From: Brassica napus
Taxonomy: Eukaryota > Streptophyta > Magnoliopsida > Brassicales > Brassicaceae
Reading direction: 5' to 3'
Assembly: GCF_020379485.1 (NCBI RefSeq)
Contig: NC_063439.1
Location: 18,132,598-18,196,597, forward strand
Length of the DNA stretch: 64,000 nt
Of the stretch, positions 1 through 11,600 are shown piece after piece; the first letter of the stretch is position 1; every line of letters begins with the position of its first letter. Both the position numbers and the translations under genes were made by a program. Under the pieces are notes generated by a model. The model made no database searches. It was not told where the DNA came from and was given only the letters and a program-made list of their open reading frames with translations.

Positions 1-1760
1 GGCAACGAAACTTGAAGAAAGATACGAAAACAATGGTTTTAATGGCAAAAGTGGACGAAGAAACTGAGGATAAAAACGTTTTGTTGCATTTCTTTTTATT
101 TAATCCATCATCTTCTTCGGAAACAAAGTGTAACGTTTGAACTTCTCCGACCACCGTCTACGTCTTCCTCACTAGCCGCTAAATTAGGGCCAGATCTGTA
201 CTACGAACACCAAACGGCCACATCCTCTGTCATTGCTCCAGCTCTCATGTGTGAAGTGGCTGTAAATCAAAAACGACCACATCCTCTGTTATTGCTCGAG
301 TAACGGCAAGCTCCTACAGCGAATCACCACTATGCTGCCTCATTTAGTCATCGAAGAATCACCTCCACCATGCTCAGATCTCTGGTCGTGTCTGTCTGGA
401 ATCCTTGTCGGTCTTCCTCTCCGTCACAGAATGAAAGCTTCAGAACAACAATGGTCAAGTTTATAGTTTTTGTACGTTTGGTCCTTCAAGATTTTTTTTT
501 TCATTTTTGACTTTAGACTTTCAAATTTGCAGAAATGACATTTGATTTTATCCCAAATTTATTAATGTGCATTTTAACCTTTGTTATATGCAAATAAGCA
601 CACCAATGTTTTTCCATGGGGTATTATTCATTTATTGTGTACGCAGTTGTAACGATATATGTATGTAATCATATGTATATGTCATTATGTACACAAAATT
701 TCACTATCCACATGGTGATCGTTCATATGTACACCATGTAACTTGTGCAATGATTCACATGTACACACTGTACAAAATGTTTATTTTAGCTAAATTGCAA
801 AATATTCTCTCCATTTCCGAAAGAAGTATTTTCTAAAATATTTACGCATATTAACGCAAAAGACAAGTAATCACTTGTTAAAATAGCACAAACATATTAC
901 TAAGGTTTTACAAAATGCACAAAAAAATGAAACTATAACTTTTGAAGCCATTTGATGTGTACACTATACCACGTACACATTTTCTATTATCCACATGTAC
1001 ATTGATTCACATGTATGCAATGTTTTTTATTATCCATGTGTACATTGATTCACATGTACGCAAATTAACTTATACAACAATACATTGATTCATAGACCTC
1101 TCATGTAATGATGCAGCATGTATATTTTCAGGCAAAAGATAAGTAATCACCTGTAAAAATATCACAAACATATTACTAAGGTTTTACAAAATGCACAAAA
1201 GAAATGAAACTATAACTTTTGAAGCCATTTGATGTGTACACTAAACCACGTACACAATTTTTTTATTATCCACATGTACATTGATTCACATTCACATATA
1301 AATTATGGGACCAAATCCAAAGGATTTATTTTCCAATCAGGAACATCTGAGGCATAAACAAAATGAAACAAAACGGCATGTACCAATGTTGCAAAATCAG
1401 AATATTTGCTTGGTCTGGATTGCACAATTAAAAGTTTCAGGAAATATTCGTGAACATAATAGAATTTTGAGCCAAATTTGAGAATAAACAAGATTTGGAG
1501 GATCACATGTGAAAATAATCAAAATTTGACCATTGTTGCTTCAATGAAGCTTTCTCTTCGATCTGCGACTAAAGTGACAATGATTCCAACGTCCACAACT
1601 CTGGTCCCGAGCATGACGACCACGGCGAGGAGGAGACGATTTGAACTTGACGTGGATAGCGGTAGAGCTAAGTCGGAATGAAGCTTAGGGTTTGAGGTCG
1701 CCGACAATGGAGTTTCCGTTAGAGAAGAAACGACAATTGTTCGTTGGAGAAGAAACCAAA
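1..1760. repeat. Inverted-repeat flanked region, probable Mutator-like element (partial)
   Basis: About 100 bases at 370-467 resemble the reverse complement of about 1525-1620: both contain a GAAAGCTTCA-type stretch followed by CAACAATGGTCAA(G/A)TTT, with scattered identity further outward. The enclosed 1 kb is AT-rich, with many CACATGTAC/GTGTACAC words and a 160-base direct repeat. Long, diverged terminal inverted repeats around AT-rich non-coding DNA fit a non-autonomous Mutator-like element. The left end may lie outside the window and I could not identify a 9-base target duplication. Short ORFs here match nothing I recognise. Confidence 0.35.
857..1290. repeat. Direct repeat, two copies of about 158 bp
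   Basis: Positions 857-1013 and 1133-1290 are near-identical copies. They share AAGTAATCAC, ACTAAGGTTTTACAAAATGC, TTTGAAGCCATTTGATGTG and the closing CCACATGTACATTGATTCAC, with a period of about 276 bases. They lie inside the inverted-repeat region and look like an internal duplication of a mobile element. No coding potential is seen. Confidence 0.8.
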
Positions 1761-2948
1761 AGGTTTTTTACCACTCCAAAAATGATCTTGATTCTCTTTT
1801 TGTTCTATTTTCATGAACGATTGTTCATCATAAAAGAAATTCTTGTTTGAAATCATGAGAGGAATTGTCTATATTTTGTTACTAAAGATCAGTTCTTTTC
1901 ATTGTAATAACTCGTTCTGCAAATTCAATGTCTTTTTGATCTGTAAAAAAAAAAATTTGAGCAAAGAGAAAACAAGGAAAAGAAGAAGAAGTGGGACCTA
2001 GTAGTTACAGCTTATTTTGGTTTCAACTAGCAAACGTAACGAAAAAGGAAGAAAGTTAGAAAAAAGTGTTCTGGTAGTTGAAAGTGACTTATTGTGTTAT
2101 AAAAAATTTAAAACTGTCTCTCAGTGTAATTCTTTCTAGTTTTTAATTGCTAGTTATATAACCCCATGATGACTCATCATGATGAAGAAACATATTCTAA
2201 TCTCCTCTAATTAAATGGAGTAAGAAGGTTAATCTTTTTTATTAAAAATTAAATTTGTAAAACTGAACAGATTTGGATGTAAACAAAAGAGAGTTTAGTA
2301 TCTATAAATCTTAATTTTTAAATTAATAGTATCAAAATGGGGATAGCTTTGCTGAGTCACGTCCGCTTGGGTGCTGACGTTCTTGTTTTTGTCTTTATGC
2401 TAAACCATTAATTAATAAGACTATGGCGAGAGAGAAACAGAGTAATGCTATTGGATATTCTTACAAAGCTCACTGAAAAAGGGATCAGAAACAAGCTCAG
2501 TCTGATTACAATGAAGGGTGGGCAGAATATGGTGAATGTTCTTCAATATTGGTTCCAAGCTAGAGGAGTGTAGTTTGAATTTTGAGTTTTGAGGGTTGAG
2601 TATAACACTAGGTCCACACAAGCTGTAAGAAGGCTTTTTTGAATAAATTTAAAATTCATTCAAAAAAAAAGAAAGAACCGAACTTATTAATCCAAAACTC
2701 ATTCCTTCTTGTTTCGAAGATTTGATCTCTTTATAAGTTTGGTATATCTTGTTTCTTTGATTCTGATTCGTATTTTACCTTTGGGCTTTAGTTGTATTTG
2801 AGCTTCTTCAGGTAGATGATAGATATGTAGTTCTTGGTCTTGGCGAATAATGAGATTAAAATTTTAGTTACATGTGAAATGCAATTACTATTACCACCAC
2901 TAGTGACAGACAAGAATCATAAGAGTTTCACCTGATTACTTTCCAGCT
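1761..2948. other. Intergenic, no supported gene
   Basis: AT-rich DNA upstream of the UBC pseudogene. A 43-codon open stretch at about 2446-2577 is too short and unrecognised to call. The segment 2690-2945 may be the old 5' leader and promoter of the UBC gene, but no signal proves it. Confidence 0.5.
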
Positions 2949-3740
2949 ATAGCGACTCCGGCTAAGAAGAGAGACTCATGTGGGACTTCAAGAGACTGCA
3001 GAAAGATCCTCCCGTGGGGATAAAGTGGTGCTCCTCAAGATAACGATATCATGCTCTGGAACGCTCTCAATCTTTGGGTACAATTTTTTTAACCATCATT
3101 TACGTGTTTTGTTTGTTTCAAACAAATGAACAATAAACGAATTTCATTCTTCACTGCCTTTGCAGACCTAATGACAGTCCACGGGATGGAGGTAAAATCT
3201 ATCCTACTATACTTATTGCTTCGAGCAGACATGTTTCTTGCTAGACTAACCAAACTTTATATTAACCTTTAGGTACCTTCAAGTTGACTCTTCAGTTCAC
3301 CGAGGACTACCCGAACAAACCACCAGTAGTTCGGTTTGTTTCACGAATGTTTCATCCAAACAGTAAGATCGATCATTCACTTGAATAAAATAGCAAAGAC
3401 CAAATACGAGTGCTTGGTCGACGACTTACTTTGGTTTTTGTGAACTTATGCTGATGGAAGGATTTGCTTGGATTACAAAACTAATGGAGTCCAATATACG
3501 ATGTTTCTGCAATACTCACATCAATCCTGGTGTATAACTTGCACATTGCGTCTTCTGCATTGTGGGGTTAGTGCATGAGCTAACCAACATCTTATTTTGT
3601 TTGTTTTACAATAGTCTCTGCTTCGTGACCCAAATCCTAGTTCGCCAGCAAACTCCGAAGCTGCAAGGTTGTTCATTAAGAACAAGCAAGAATATAACAG
3701 GAGAGTAATGGAGATTGTGGAGCAGAGCTATGTATATTAA
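2949..3740 (+). pseudogene. Ubiquitin-conjugating enzyme E2 pseudogene (RAD6/UBC1-3 type)
   Basis: Five exon-like blocks spell a plant RAD6-type E2, which charges ubiquitin on its active cysteine and hands it to E3 ligases (e.g. for H2B monoubiquitination). Recognisable pieces are the TPAKKR start, [35 protein letters not shown] (containing the catalytic Cys, near 3470), [13 protein letters not shown] and the EYNRRV tail ending in TAA. Introns sit where expected. Lesions: the start ATG reads ATA (2949-2951); there is a 2-base gain after KKR (about 2967); one extra A after the DPPVG codons brings a stop within a few codons; and a small deletion after CLD shifts the frame. Its position next to the following gene matches Arabidopsis UBC3 (At5g62540), so it is probably the decayed collinear copy. 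Confidence 0.9.
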
Positions 3741-4032
3741 CATTATTCAATATTTGTATTTGACTATTGAGTAGTAATTGGAGATTTGAAATAGTTTTAT
3801 CCAAAATATATATTTGATAACTATGAATAAACGAAGAAACACATCTCAAATGAAGAGACAGAGAAGAAAAAAAAAAACAGAACACAATTACATAACCAAG
3901 CAAATAAAATATTTGGTGTCTTCCAAACCAAACTTAGGAACGCGTTTCAACTATGTACCTTGAACAAGCATTCAAACCAAAAGGAAAAAAAGAGACGATT
4001 GAGATGTGAAAAAACGCTTCTCTGTTCTTCAT

Positions 4033-5774
4033 TCAAACTTGGATTTCTTCTCCTGCCCCCACAACAACCTGCAGTGAACAAGTTCGTGTTAGTCATTTAG
4101 TTACAGAAGCAATTCGATCCTCTGAACTAAAAGAGATTTTACTCACGGAGTTTTCTTTGTTCTCCATTTTGTTCATGTGCTTCAGAGATTTAACTTCTTC
4201 ACCTATACAAAAAAACATTTAACACCATATAAATGAACAACACAATGTCACAACCTTTCAAAAACACTGAATAATATAATTATTTTACCTTCCTTAGCAG
4301 CAGGTTTCTTGGTGGACTTCTTAGTCTCTTCTTGAACTTTCTTAGTCCTTGGCTTAGTTATCCTTTCAGGTTTCTTCTGAGACTTATTGTCCTTGTTTTC
4401 TGGAACTGCTCTAGGATTGACAGAGTTGGTCGCTACTGCTTTCTTTGTCTTCAGGCTGTTCTTAGAAACAGTCTCCTTCCTGTTTGCACGTTTCTTCTCT
4501 GAAGGTTGAACAACAGTCACCATTGGAGCTCCATCTTCTGATTCTTGAACAACCTCTGGCACATCCGCTTGGTTCACATTGATTACATCCAAAGACCTCC
4601 TAGTTCTTTCTTGTGGGATGTTTTCAGAGACCTCTTCCTCCTTGGCTTCTTCTATGACAGCTGAATCTTGGGAAACATCCTCTTTCATGATCTCTGATGT
4701 GATGATCGAAGCTACAGGAGTGGAGAGTGAACTCTGGACATCATCATCATTCTTCAAAGAACCAGTTGTTTCTTCAGCCACTACAGAACTAGTCTCTGAG
4801 ACCTTCTGCGCCTGCTTGGATTCTTCTGAGATACCGTACAGTTCAGATAGTTCCTTCATAGCATCAGCAAGCCCATCCATGTTGTTACGAGCAGCATATG
4901 ATTTCAACTCCTCTTTCATCTTGTCAAGTGGCTACATTCCAAACACACACACAAAAACACAGTGAGTGTAATCAAAACAAAAACAATCAAACTTTCATAG
5001 AACCAACAAACTTTTTACCTCACACCCTGCATGAAGAGCAAGTTTAAAAAACCCAAGAGAGATCGAGTGTTTCGCCACTGATTCAGCAAGTTTGATATGA
5101 GTCAGCCAGTAAGTAGAGGAAGACAAATCCTCCACTTTTCTCCGAACCCCTGATCTCATCACACTAGAGACAGGCGTTACATTCAAGCTCCTGGCACTGC
5201 CTACTGGTCTCTTCGCCTTGGTCTCAGACAAAGAAGTGACGCTGCTGCTTACAGATCGAACAGAAGAGTTGCTTGAGGCCTTGTTTGGAATAGACATTCT
5301 TCTTGGCGGCTTGGCTCGATCAACACTCTTCTTAGCAGACAAATCAAGAACCGTAGTACTCTGACTAACAGCAGATGCAACTCGTCCCCTGAGATCCAAA
5401 ACCAATTCACAAGAAGATTTACATATAGCATATAGCCGGCTATCATCGTATCCTAACATTCAGAGCTACGAGAAATGTTCAAATCAGTAACCCAGCGATG
5501 CATCATACAATCTTAATCCTAATCAACGTGATGAACAGTACCTTCTGGGCGCTGAAGAGCCTGAGAAATCAGGAACAGGAGGCTTCCCTTCCTTGGATCT
5601 GAGAGCAGATCTGAGAGGATACCTCAGCTTCGAGTTGATTGAGTTTCCTATTACGATCAGAACAGAAAAAAATCACGAATCTGAAACTGGAATCGACGAT
5701 CTAAGAGAGGAGGAGTTTAAGATCAAATTACCAGAAGCAACAGAGCTCACGCTTTTCTCCGTCGATTTCTCCAT
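4033..5774 (-). CDS. Plant-specific protein of unknown function (At5g62550-like)
   Basis: Six exons read in one frame: 5774-5732, 5647-5542, 5388-5019, 4931-4289, 4202-4147 and 4068-4033, giving 417 residues ending in GAGEEIQV. The start is the ATG of MEKSTEKS. The N-terminal third is basic and Ser-rich with an LRYPLRSALRSK block. The most conserved-looking part is about residues 140-180 (STYWLTHIKLAES, SISLGFFKLALHAGCEPL), a possible helical domain. The C-terminal half is acidic then Lys-rich (TKPRTKK, ESTKKPAAK types), probably disordered, with nuclear-localisation-like clusters. I know the family only as an uncharacterised, plant-specific one; nuclear or microtubule association would be a guess. 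No lesions are seen, so it is probably functional. Confidence 0.85.
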
Positions 5775-6944
5775 GGATGCTCTGATCTTTCTCCTTTGCT
5801 TTTTTGTTTGTTTTGGAGTGGGAAGAAACTGAAGATTTCAATTTTTGAATTATGTGTGAGCGGAGAAAGCTAACTTATAATAGCAAAGCAATCTGATATT
5901 TTTTTAAAAATAATAGACTCGCGTGTGCCCCCTGTACTATATATTACGTTCTCTTACGACCCCAATATTTCTTTTGGTGCTTATTTTGTCCAATGTAATT
6001 AGCATTTGACCAATAACTAATGGAGAAAAAAGAAATTCGGAATTATGTATGTAACTATTCTTATATTCACAGCTTCTTAATCATGAAAAAATGATTTTCA
6101 GGAATCATGTAATCGGGACTTTAAAATGGGGATTTGGTTCAATCAATAGTTTGGGGTTGAATAAGAAGATATCTAAAGTGTAAGGGTCTACTTTTGAATA
6201 GTTTACAGAATACACGCTTAACCTAAATTTTTGTTGCAGTTTGCCTTGAGAGCGGGAACTTTGTTGAAGTCTCTTTAGAGTCAATACGAACGGTCCGATT
6301 CGGAATATTTGGAATCTGAGGGCCTACCATTTCCCAGACGCTCCGTTGTGTGGGGTCTCTGTGTAGTTATTCTTCAAAAATTCGAATTCAAATAACGCGC
6401 CGCTGAATGATAAACCGTTGTTTTAAAGATTGAGATTCAAGGGCCTTTTAAAAGTGCAGACCCATTAATGTTTATTGGGCTTATTTTGGGCTCCCTCCAA
6501 TAGTGTGAAAACATCCATCTTCTTACAATTAAGGAACATGAGACAAAGACAATTTCTTGTCCGAATAGCTCAAACGAGTCATTAATGTGATCTTTTATGG
6601 GAGCGGGAGAGAACACTATTGGAACGAGAGAAGACGTAAGACGTGTAGACTTTTAACATAGGATCATCAGTTCTTTAACATCATTATCACGTGTAGTTAT
6701 ACTATCTCCTCGATTGAAGCATTAATATATTATATACACGGAAAGTTTCCTCCGCTAGCTTCTCTTCATTCCATACTTGTAATGCTAATAATAAATTAAT
6801 AAGCTTTGTATCATTCGTGATGTCTTCGTCCTAATAACATCCATTTCCCCCTCTCCACAACCCTAATCATATAACACACATTTAAAGAAGAGGTAGAAGA
6901 AAGGGAAATGAACAAATTATATTTCAGAAAACGGTTCTATTAAC
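5775..6944. other. Intergenic, divergent promoter region of the unknown-function gene
   Basis: Contains the upstream region of the minus-strand gene that starts at 5774. No other coding region or repeat boundary is recognised. GC content is slightly higher at 6240-6420, with no identifiable feature. Confidence 0.5.
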
Positions 6945-7153
6945 TTTTTTGTCAAGGGAATCTGAGGTTTAGGGGATTGGGAGTGAAGCAGGAGCTGAGG
7001 AGGTGTTGAAGGAAGTGGAGGAGAGATAGGGAAGTAGGGAACAGATGGGTGAAGGAGAAGGTGGCAAAGATTCTGCAAGCGATGAGAGATAGAGGCGGAG
7101 GAGATAGTGAGGTTGGAGAAAATGTGGAGGCGCGTGACTGGAACCGTTTGCTG
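6945..7153 (+). pseudogene. C-terminal relic of a U-box/ARM-repeat E3 ubiquitin ligase (PUB41-like)
   Basis: The plus strand spells, in shifting frames, the end of a plant PUB protein: an LSRES / LRFRGL stretch, then AEEVLKEVEER, a TAG stop at 7027, and after a frameshift KEKVAKILQAMRDR followed by an acidic stretch and DWNRLL. In Arabidopsis PUB41 (At5g62560) the C-terminus has the same order (ALSHES..RFKGLA, VEVLKEVEER, AKKILQLMRER, DWDR; from memory). The U-box and most ARM repeats are absent upstream. The position between the At5g62550-like gene and CBP60A is where the collinear PUB41 copy would lie, so this is best read as the remnant of a deleted gene. Confidence 0.75.
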
Positions 7154-8452
7154 GAACATATACTGGACTATGTCGGACATAGTCAGGGTCAGCTCAGAAA
7201 TTTTGGGGAGGAGGATTCTGTGGCTATGTCTATGTATGTATTTTTTTTCAAAACTTTTGAAAACCTGTTGTGAATGTTTCACCTAAACCGGTCCTGGACA
7301 TAGTTTTAGAGAGGGCAAAACGGGGTTCCGTTTGTTCCTCGCAGTTCTAACTTTTCTTTTAAATATTCCTTTGTTTAGCTTTTCTGTTTGATGATATAAA
7401 TGGATGTAACTTATATTATTTTTTTCTGAATTGTAATATGTGATTATTGTAAGAGATGTCTTCTGTTTTTGCATTGTTTTTTTTTTATTCACCACCTCTC
7501 TGTTTAGTCTTTACCTTTTTGTTTATTCTTATCTTATTTTTTAGTTATGTGTTTTAATAATTGGCATATTTTCCTAAATCGATTTACAAAATAGAAAGAT
7601 GCGAGGGTAGTTGAGAGAGAAAGGACACAATCAAGATCAAGGCCTTATAGACAAGGAACGTGCGTCTGATGGGATCATTTAGGAAATAGTTGAGAGAGAA
7701 AGGACACAATCAACTGGCAGTATTAGTCTTTGGTCAAAAGTCAGACAGTTCGTGGGAAGATGGCAACAAATGCTGAATTATTTCTACAAACATTCCTTGT
7801 GGTAAGATACAACACGATCCAGTAAACAAATCTTTATTAACCATCCTGTTTTTATTGCTAAACTAAATACAGACAAGAGGAAGGCCAAATTTTGAAAAAA
7901 ATAATATAGTTGAAGTTTAGATGTTTCCTAAAAAATATGTAAATGATTAGCTTGATCTCTCGTCTTACACAAGTGAGCACTTCTATGTATATGTGCATAG
8001 CCCAAGAAGTGTTCTCGTGGGTTTTAAATTCTTGATGATTTTGGGTGATATGATTACTATTCGTCAAGTCTATGAGTAGTGGTATGTACTTGCGGTGTTC
8101 GGTTAATAAGTTGCTAAATTTCAGTTTTATTGCTTAAACGATAATTATTTATAAATAGTTTTAGACATCGTTGTAAATCATCAACGATCTTTTATACTTC
8201 ACATTGCACACTGTATTACTTGTTCAGAGACTATGATTCTAGTTGTGTTTGAATAATGTGACTAAAGTGTTTCTGACAGGTTCGTATGTGTCGCTAGACT
8301 GCATAGTCCATGCTTATAATTTTAAAAACATACAGAAAACAACTTAGACCAACTCATTTTCGTTTTTGCTTTTTCGTTCTTTAAATCACGCGTCTGTTGA
8401 AAAAAGAATAAAGAAAATCACGCGTCTATGTTTATGTTATGGGTTGGTCTTG
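7154..8452. other. Intergenic, no supported gene
   Basis: AT-rich. A 26-base direct repeat (AGTTGAGAGAGAAAGG..) occurs at 7609-7634 and 7688-7713. No open reading frame with recognisable content. Confidence 0.5.
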
Positions 8453-8472
8453 ATAATGGGTAGAGATGTCAA

Positions 8473-8545
8473 TGATAGAATATGCCCAACAAGATTCTCT
8501 GACGATGTATTGTACATTGATAATCAAGGAACATAAATCATTTTA
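8473..8545 (+). repeat. copia 5' LTR, internally deleted
   Basis: 73 bp starting TGATAGAATATGCCC and ending CATTTTA. Compared with the 149-bp 3' LTR it lacks about 80 internal bases (those after AGATCCTCCG up to the ACGATGTATTG tail) and has a 4-base gain near its end. The missing part would include most of the U3/R promoter, so transcription from this copy is doubtful. Confidence 0.93.
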
Positions 8546-8557
8546 TGGTATCAGAGC
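8546..8557 (+). other. Primer binding site (tRNA-Met type)
   Basis: TGGTATCAGAGC immediately abuts the 5' LTR. It is complementary to the 3' end of initiator tRNA-Met, the usual primer of plant copia elements. Confidence 0.93.
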
Positions 8558-8643
8558 TATAGCTCTTGAGCTCGTCTTTCTTCTTCTTCTTCTCTTCTTC
8601 TTCTCTTCTTATTCTCTCATCGATCTTTCTCTTTTTCATTTCC

Positions 8644-11600
8644 ATGGCGGCCAATCCTCCGGTCAAAGAAAGGGCCTTTGGCGTCACTAACATCAAGTCC
8701 CACATTCCTATCATCTTGGACTTCGATGACCACAACTATGATGCATGGCGTGAGCTATTTCATACTCACTGCCTTGTGTTTGACGTCGTCGGTCATATCG
8801 ACGGAACAAGCATACCGGCGGATGATAACGACGCTCCTTGGATGAAACGTGACGGACTGGTCAAACTTTGGCTTTACGGAACCCTAACTCAACCTCTGTT
8901 TCGCTCAACATTCAAGACCGGCGGGACTGCGAGGGACATTTGGGTGCGGATCGAGAATCAGTTTAGGAACAACAAAGAGGCACGCGCTTTGCAACTGGAT
9001 CACGATCTGCGCACCACCGAGATAGGAGACCGTTCCGTTCATGAGTATTGCCAAACACTCAAATCTCTTTCTGACCTCTTGGCCAACCTCGACGTTCCTG
9101 TTCCTGATAGGACTCTCGTTATGTACCTACTGAATGGTCTAAACGAGAAGTTTGACAACATCACCAACGTTATCAAACACAAAGATCCGTTTCCAGCCTT
9201 TGACATCGCAAAATCAATGTTGCTGAATGAGGAAACACGTCTTAAACGTGGGCAAAAAGCGCCAGCCACTACTGATACTGCCTCCTCCTCTACGGTTCTT
9301 ACTGCCTCCACAGAGAAACCTCAGCAACAAAAATTCAACAGAGGCAACCGCAAGCAAAATCGAGGACGTGGTCGCGGTGGTTTCAATCAACGGCCATGGA
9401 TCAACAACTGGAATCCTAACTGGAACAACAACAACGCTCAGTGGCCTCTACCATTCTACCCCGGCTCAATGCCACAGTGGCCAACGTATCCTACACCATG
9501 GGCACAGCAGGACACGCGAGGAATCCTTGGGTCTCAGCCTCAACGTCCTCCTCAAGCTCACTTCGCTAATGCCCCGCTTCAACCAACGACCGATTTCGCA
9601 CAGGCCTTCAACACCATGACAATTGCAGGCCCTGGCGCGGCAGATTGGTATATGGACTCTGGTGCAACGGCACACTTGGCATCTTCCTCAGGTATGCTTA
9701 ACTATGTTCTTAAAGACTGCACCGGAAAGACAGTCATAGTTGGTAACGGTTCTCAAATTCCTATTACTTCCTTTGGCTCTACTTCTATTCCAGCAAATTC
9801 TCGTGCTTTAGCTTTGAAAAATGTCCTTGTTGCTCCTAATATCATTAAAAATCTACTTTCAGTACGTCGGTTTACTAATGACAATTGGTGCTCTGTTGAA
9901 TTTGACCCTTTTGGCTTTACAATAAAGGATCTCAGCACCAGGAGAATTCTTCTCTGCAGTGAGAGTAATGGCGACCTCTACTTTCTACCAAGTCATTTCA
10001 ATAAACCGGCTACTGCTCTCATGACTGCAGCCCCATCTTCACTTTGGCACAAAAGGCTCGGACATGTCAATAAAGCTTCTCTTCACTCTTTGATTTCTTC
10101 AAATTCTATTTCTTGTAATAAACAGGTATCTCACGAAATTTGTGAAGCCTGTCAGTTGGGTAAACACTTGAAACTTCCATTTTATGAATCAAAAACAACT
10201 GTTTCATCACCTTTTGAGCTGATTCATTCAGACGTTTGGACATCACCCATTTCGAGTTTAAGTGGAACCCGTTACTATGTTCTTTTCTTAGACCACTACT
10301 CACATTTCTTATGGGTGTTTCCTTTGCGTAGAAAATCTGAAGTGTTCTCAAAATTCATACACTTCACTAACTATGTTCAAACGCAGTTCAAGTGTCAAAT
10401 AAAATCACTACAATGTGATAATGGTGGGGAGTACAACAACACTCAGTTTCACAACTTCTTCTCTTCCAAAGGCATTGTTGTACGTTTTTCCTGTCCTCAC
10501 ACATCCCAACAAAATGGGAAATCGGAACGTATGATTCGTACCATCAACAATACGATCCGAACCCTTCTCTTTCAAGCTCGCCTTTCACCTACTTATTGGG
10601 TTGAAGCTCTTCACACCTCTGTCCATCTTCTCAACATCCTCCCGTCCACCTCCATACACAACAAAGTACCATACACTCTTCTTTTCAATAAAAAGCCTAC
10701 TTGTGATCATCTAAAAACTTTTGGCTGTTTGTGTTTTCCTAACATTAACTATGATCATCTTCATAAGCTTGCAGCTCGCTCTTCTCCTTGCTTATTTCTC
10801 GGATACCCAGCGAACCATAAGGGGTACCGTTGCTTAGACCTCAAGACAAGGAAAATCATTATTTCTCGTCATGTTGTCTTTGATGAAACAATCTTTCCAA
10901 CGGCACAACCTCTGGCCAACAAGAAAGAAGAATATCATTTTCTTGACTCTCTCTCAGAAACTTCTCCTCTATTTAAATCCATTCTTGAGAGTCCTTTTCT
11001 TCAGCCTCCTCCTTTGATCACTTCCGCTCCCACTCAACAAAACATTCCTTCGGTGACCATTCCTCCTGCTCCATCTCAACCTCGTCACCATATGACAACA
11101 AGGAGCAGAGACGGCACTCGAAAAGAAAAACAGGTCACTTCCTTGCTCTCTACTTCAATTTCTCCAATTCCTACAAGTCATTTAGAAGCCCTTTTAGATC
11201 CAAACTGGAATCCTTCTATGACTGATGAGTACGATGCCTTAATTAAGAATGAGACGTTTAAGCTCGTACCTCGACCAAACGATACTAATATTGTTCGTTC
11301 CATGTGGCTATATAAGAATAAAGTTGATGCAGATGGCAACCCAACTCGCCACAAATCAAGATTGGTAGCTAACGGCAAGTCTCAAGAAGCAGGCCTCGAC
11401 TATGACGAAACTTTCAGTCCAGTTGTTAAACCAGTCACTATTCGATCGGTTCTACATTTGGCCTTGCAGCGCGATTGGGCTATTCATTAGCTCGACGTAA
11501 AGAACGCTTTTCTTCATGGCAGGTTAGACAAACCGGTTTATATGCATCAACCACCGGGAATGATCGACAAGACTCAACCTTATCACGTATGTAAACTCGA

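Noticed and set aside
2446..2577. 43-codon ATG-to-stop stretch upstream of the UBC pseudogene
   Set aside because: Too short, and no family recognised; not enough to call a gene.
9039..9675. Several open frames antisense or alternative to the copia gag region
   Set aside because: Shadows of the gag-pol frame, biased by its codon composition.
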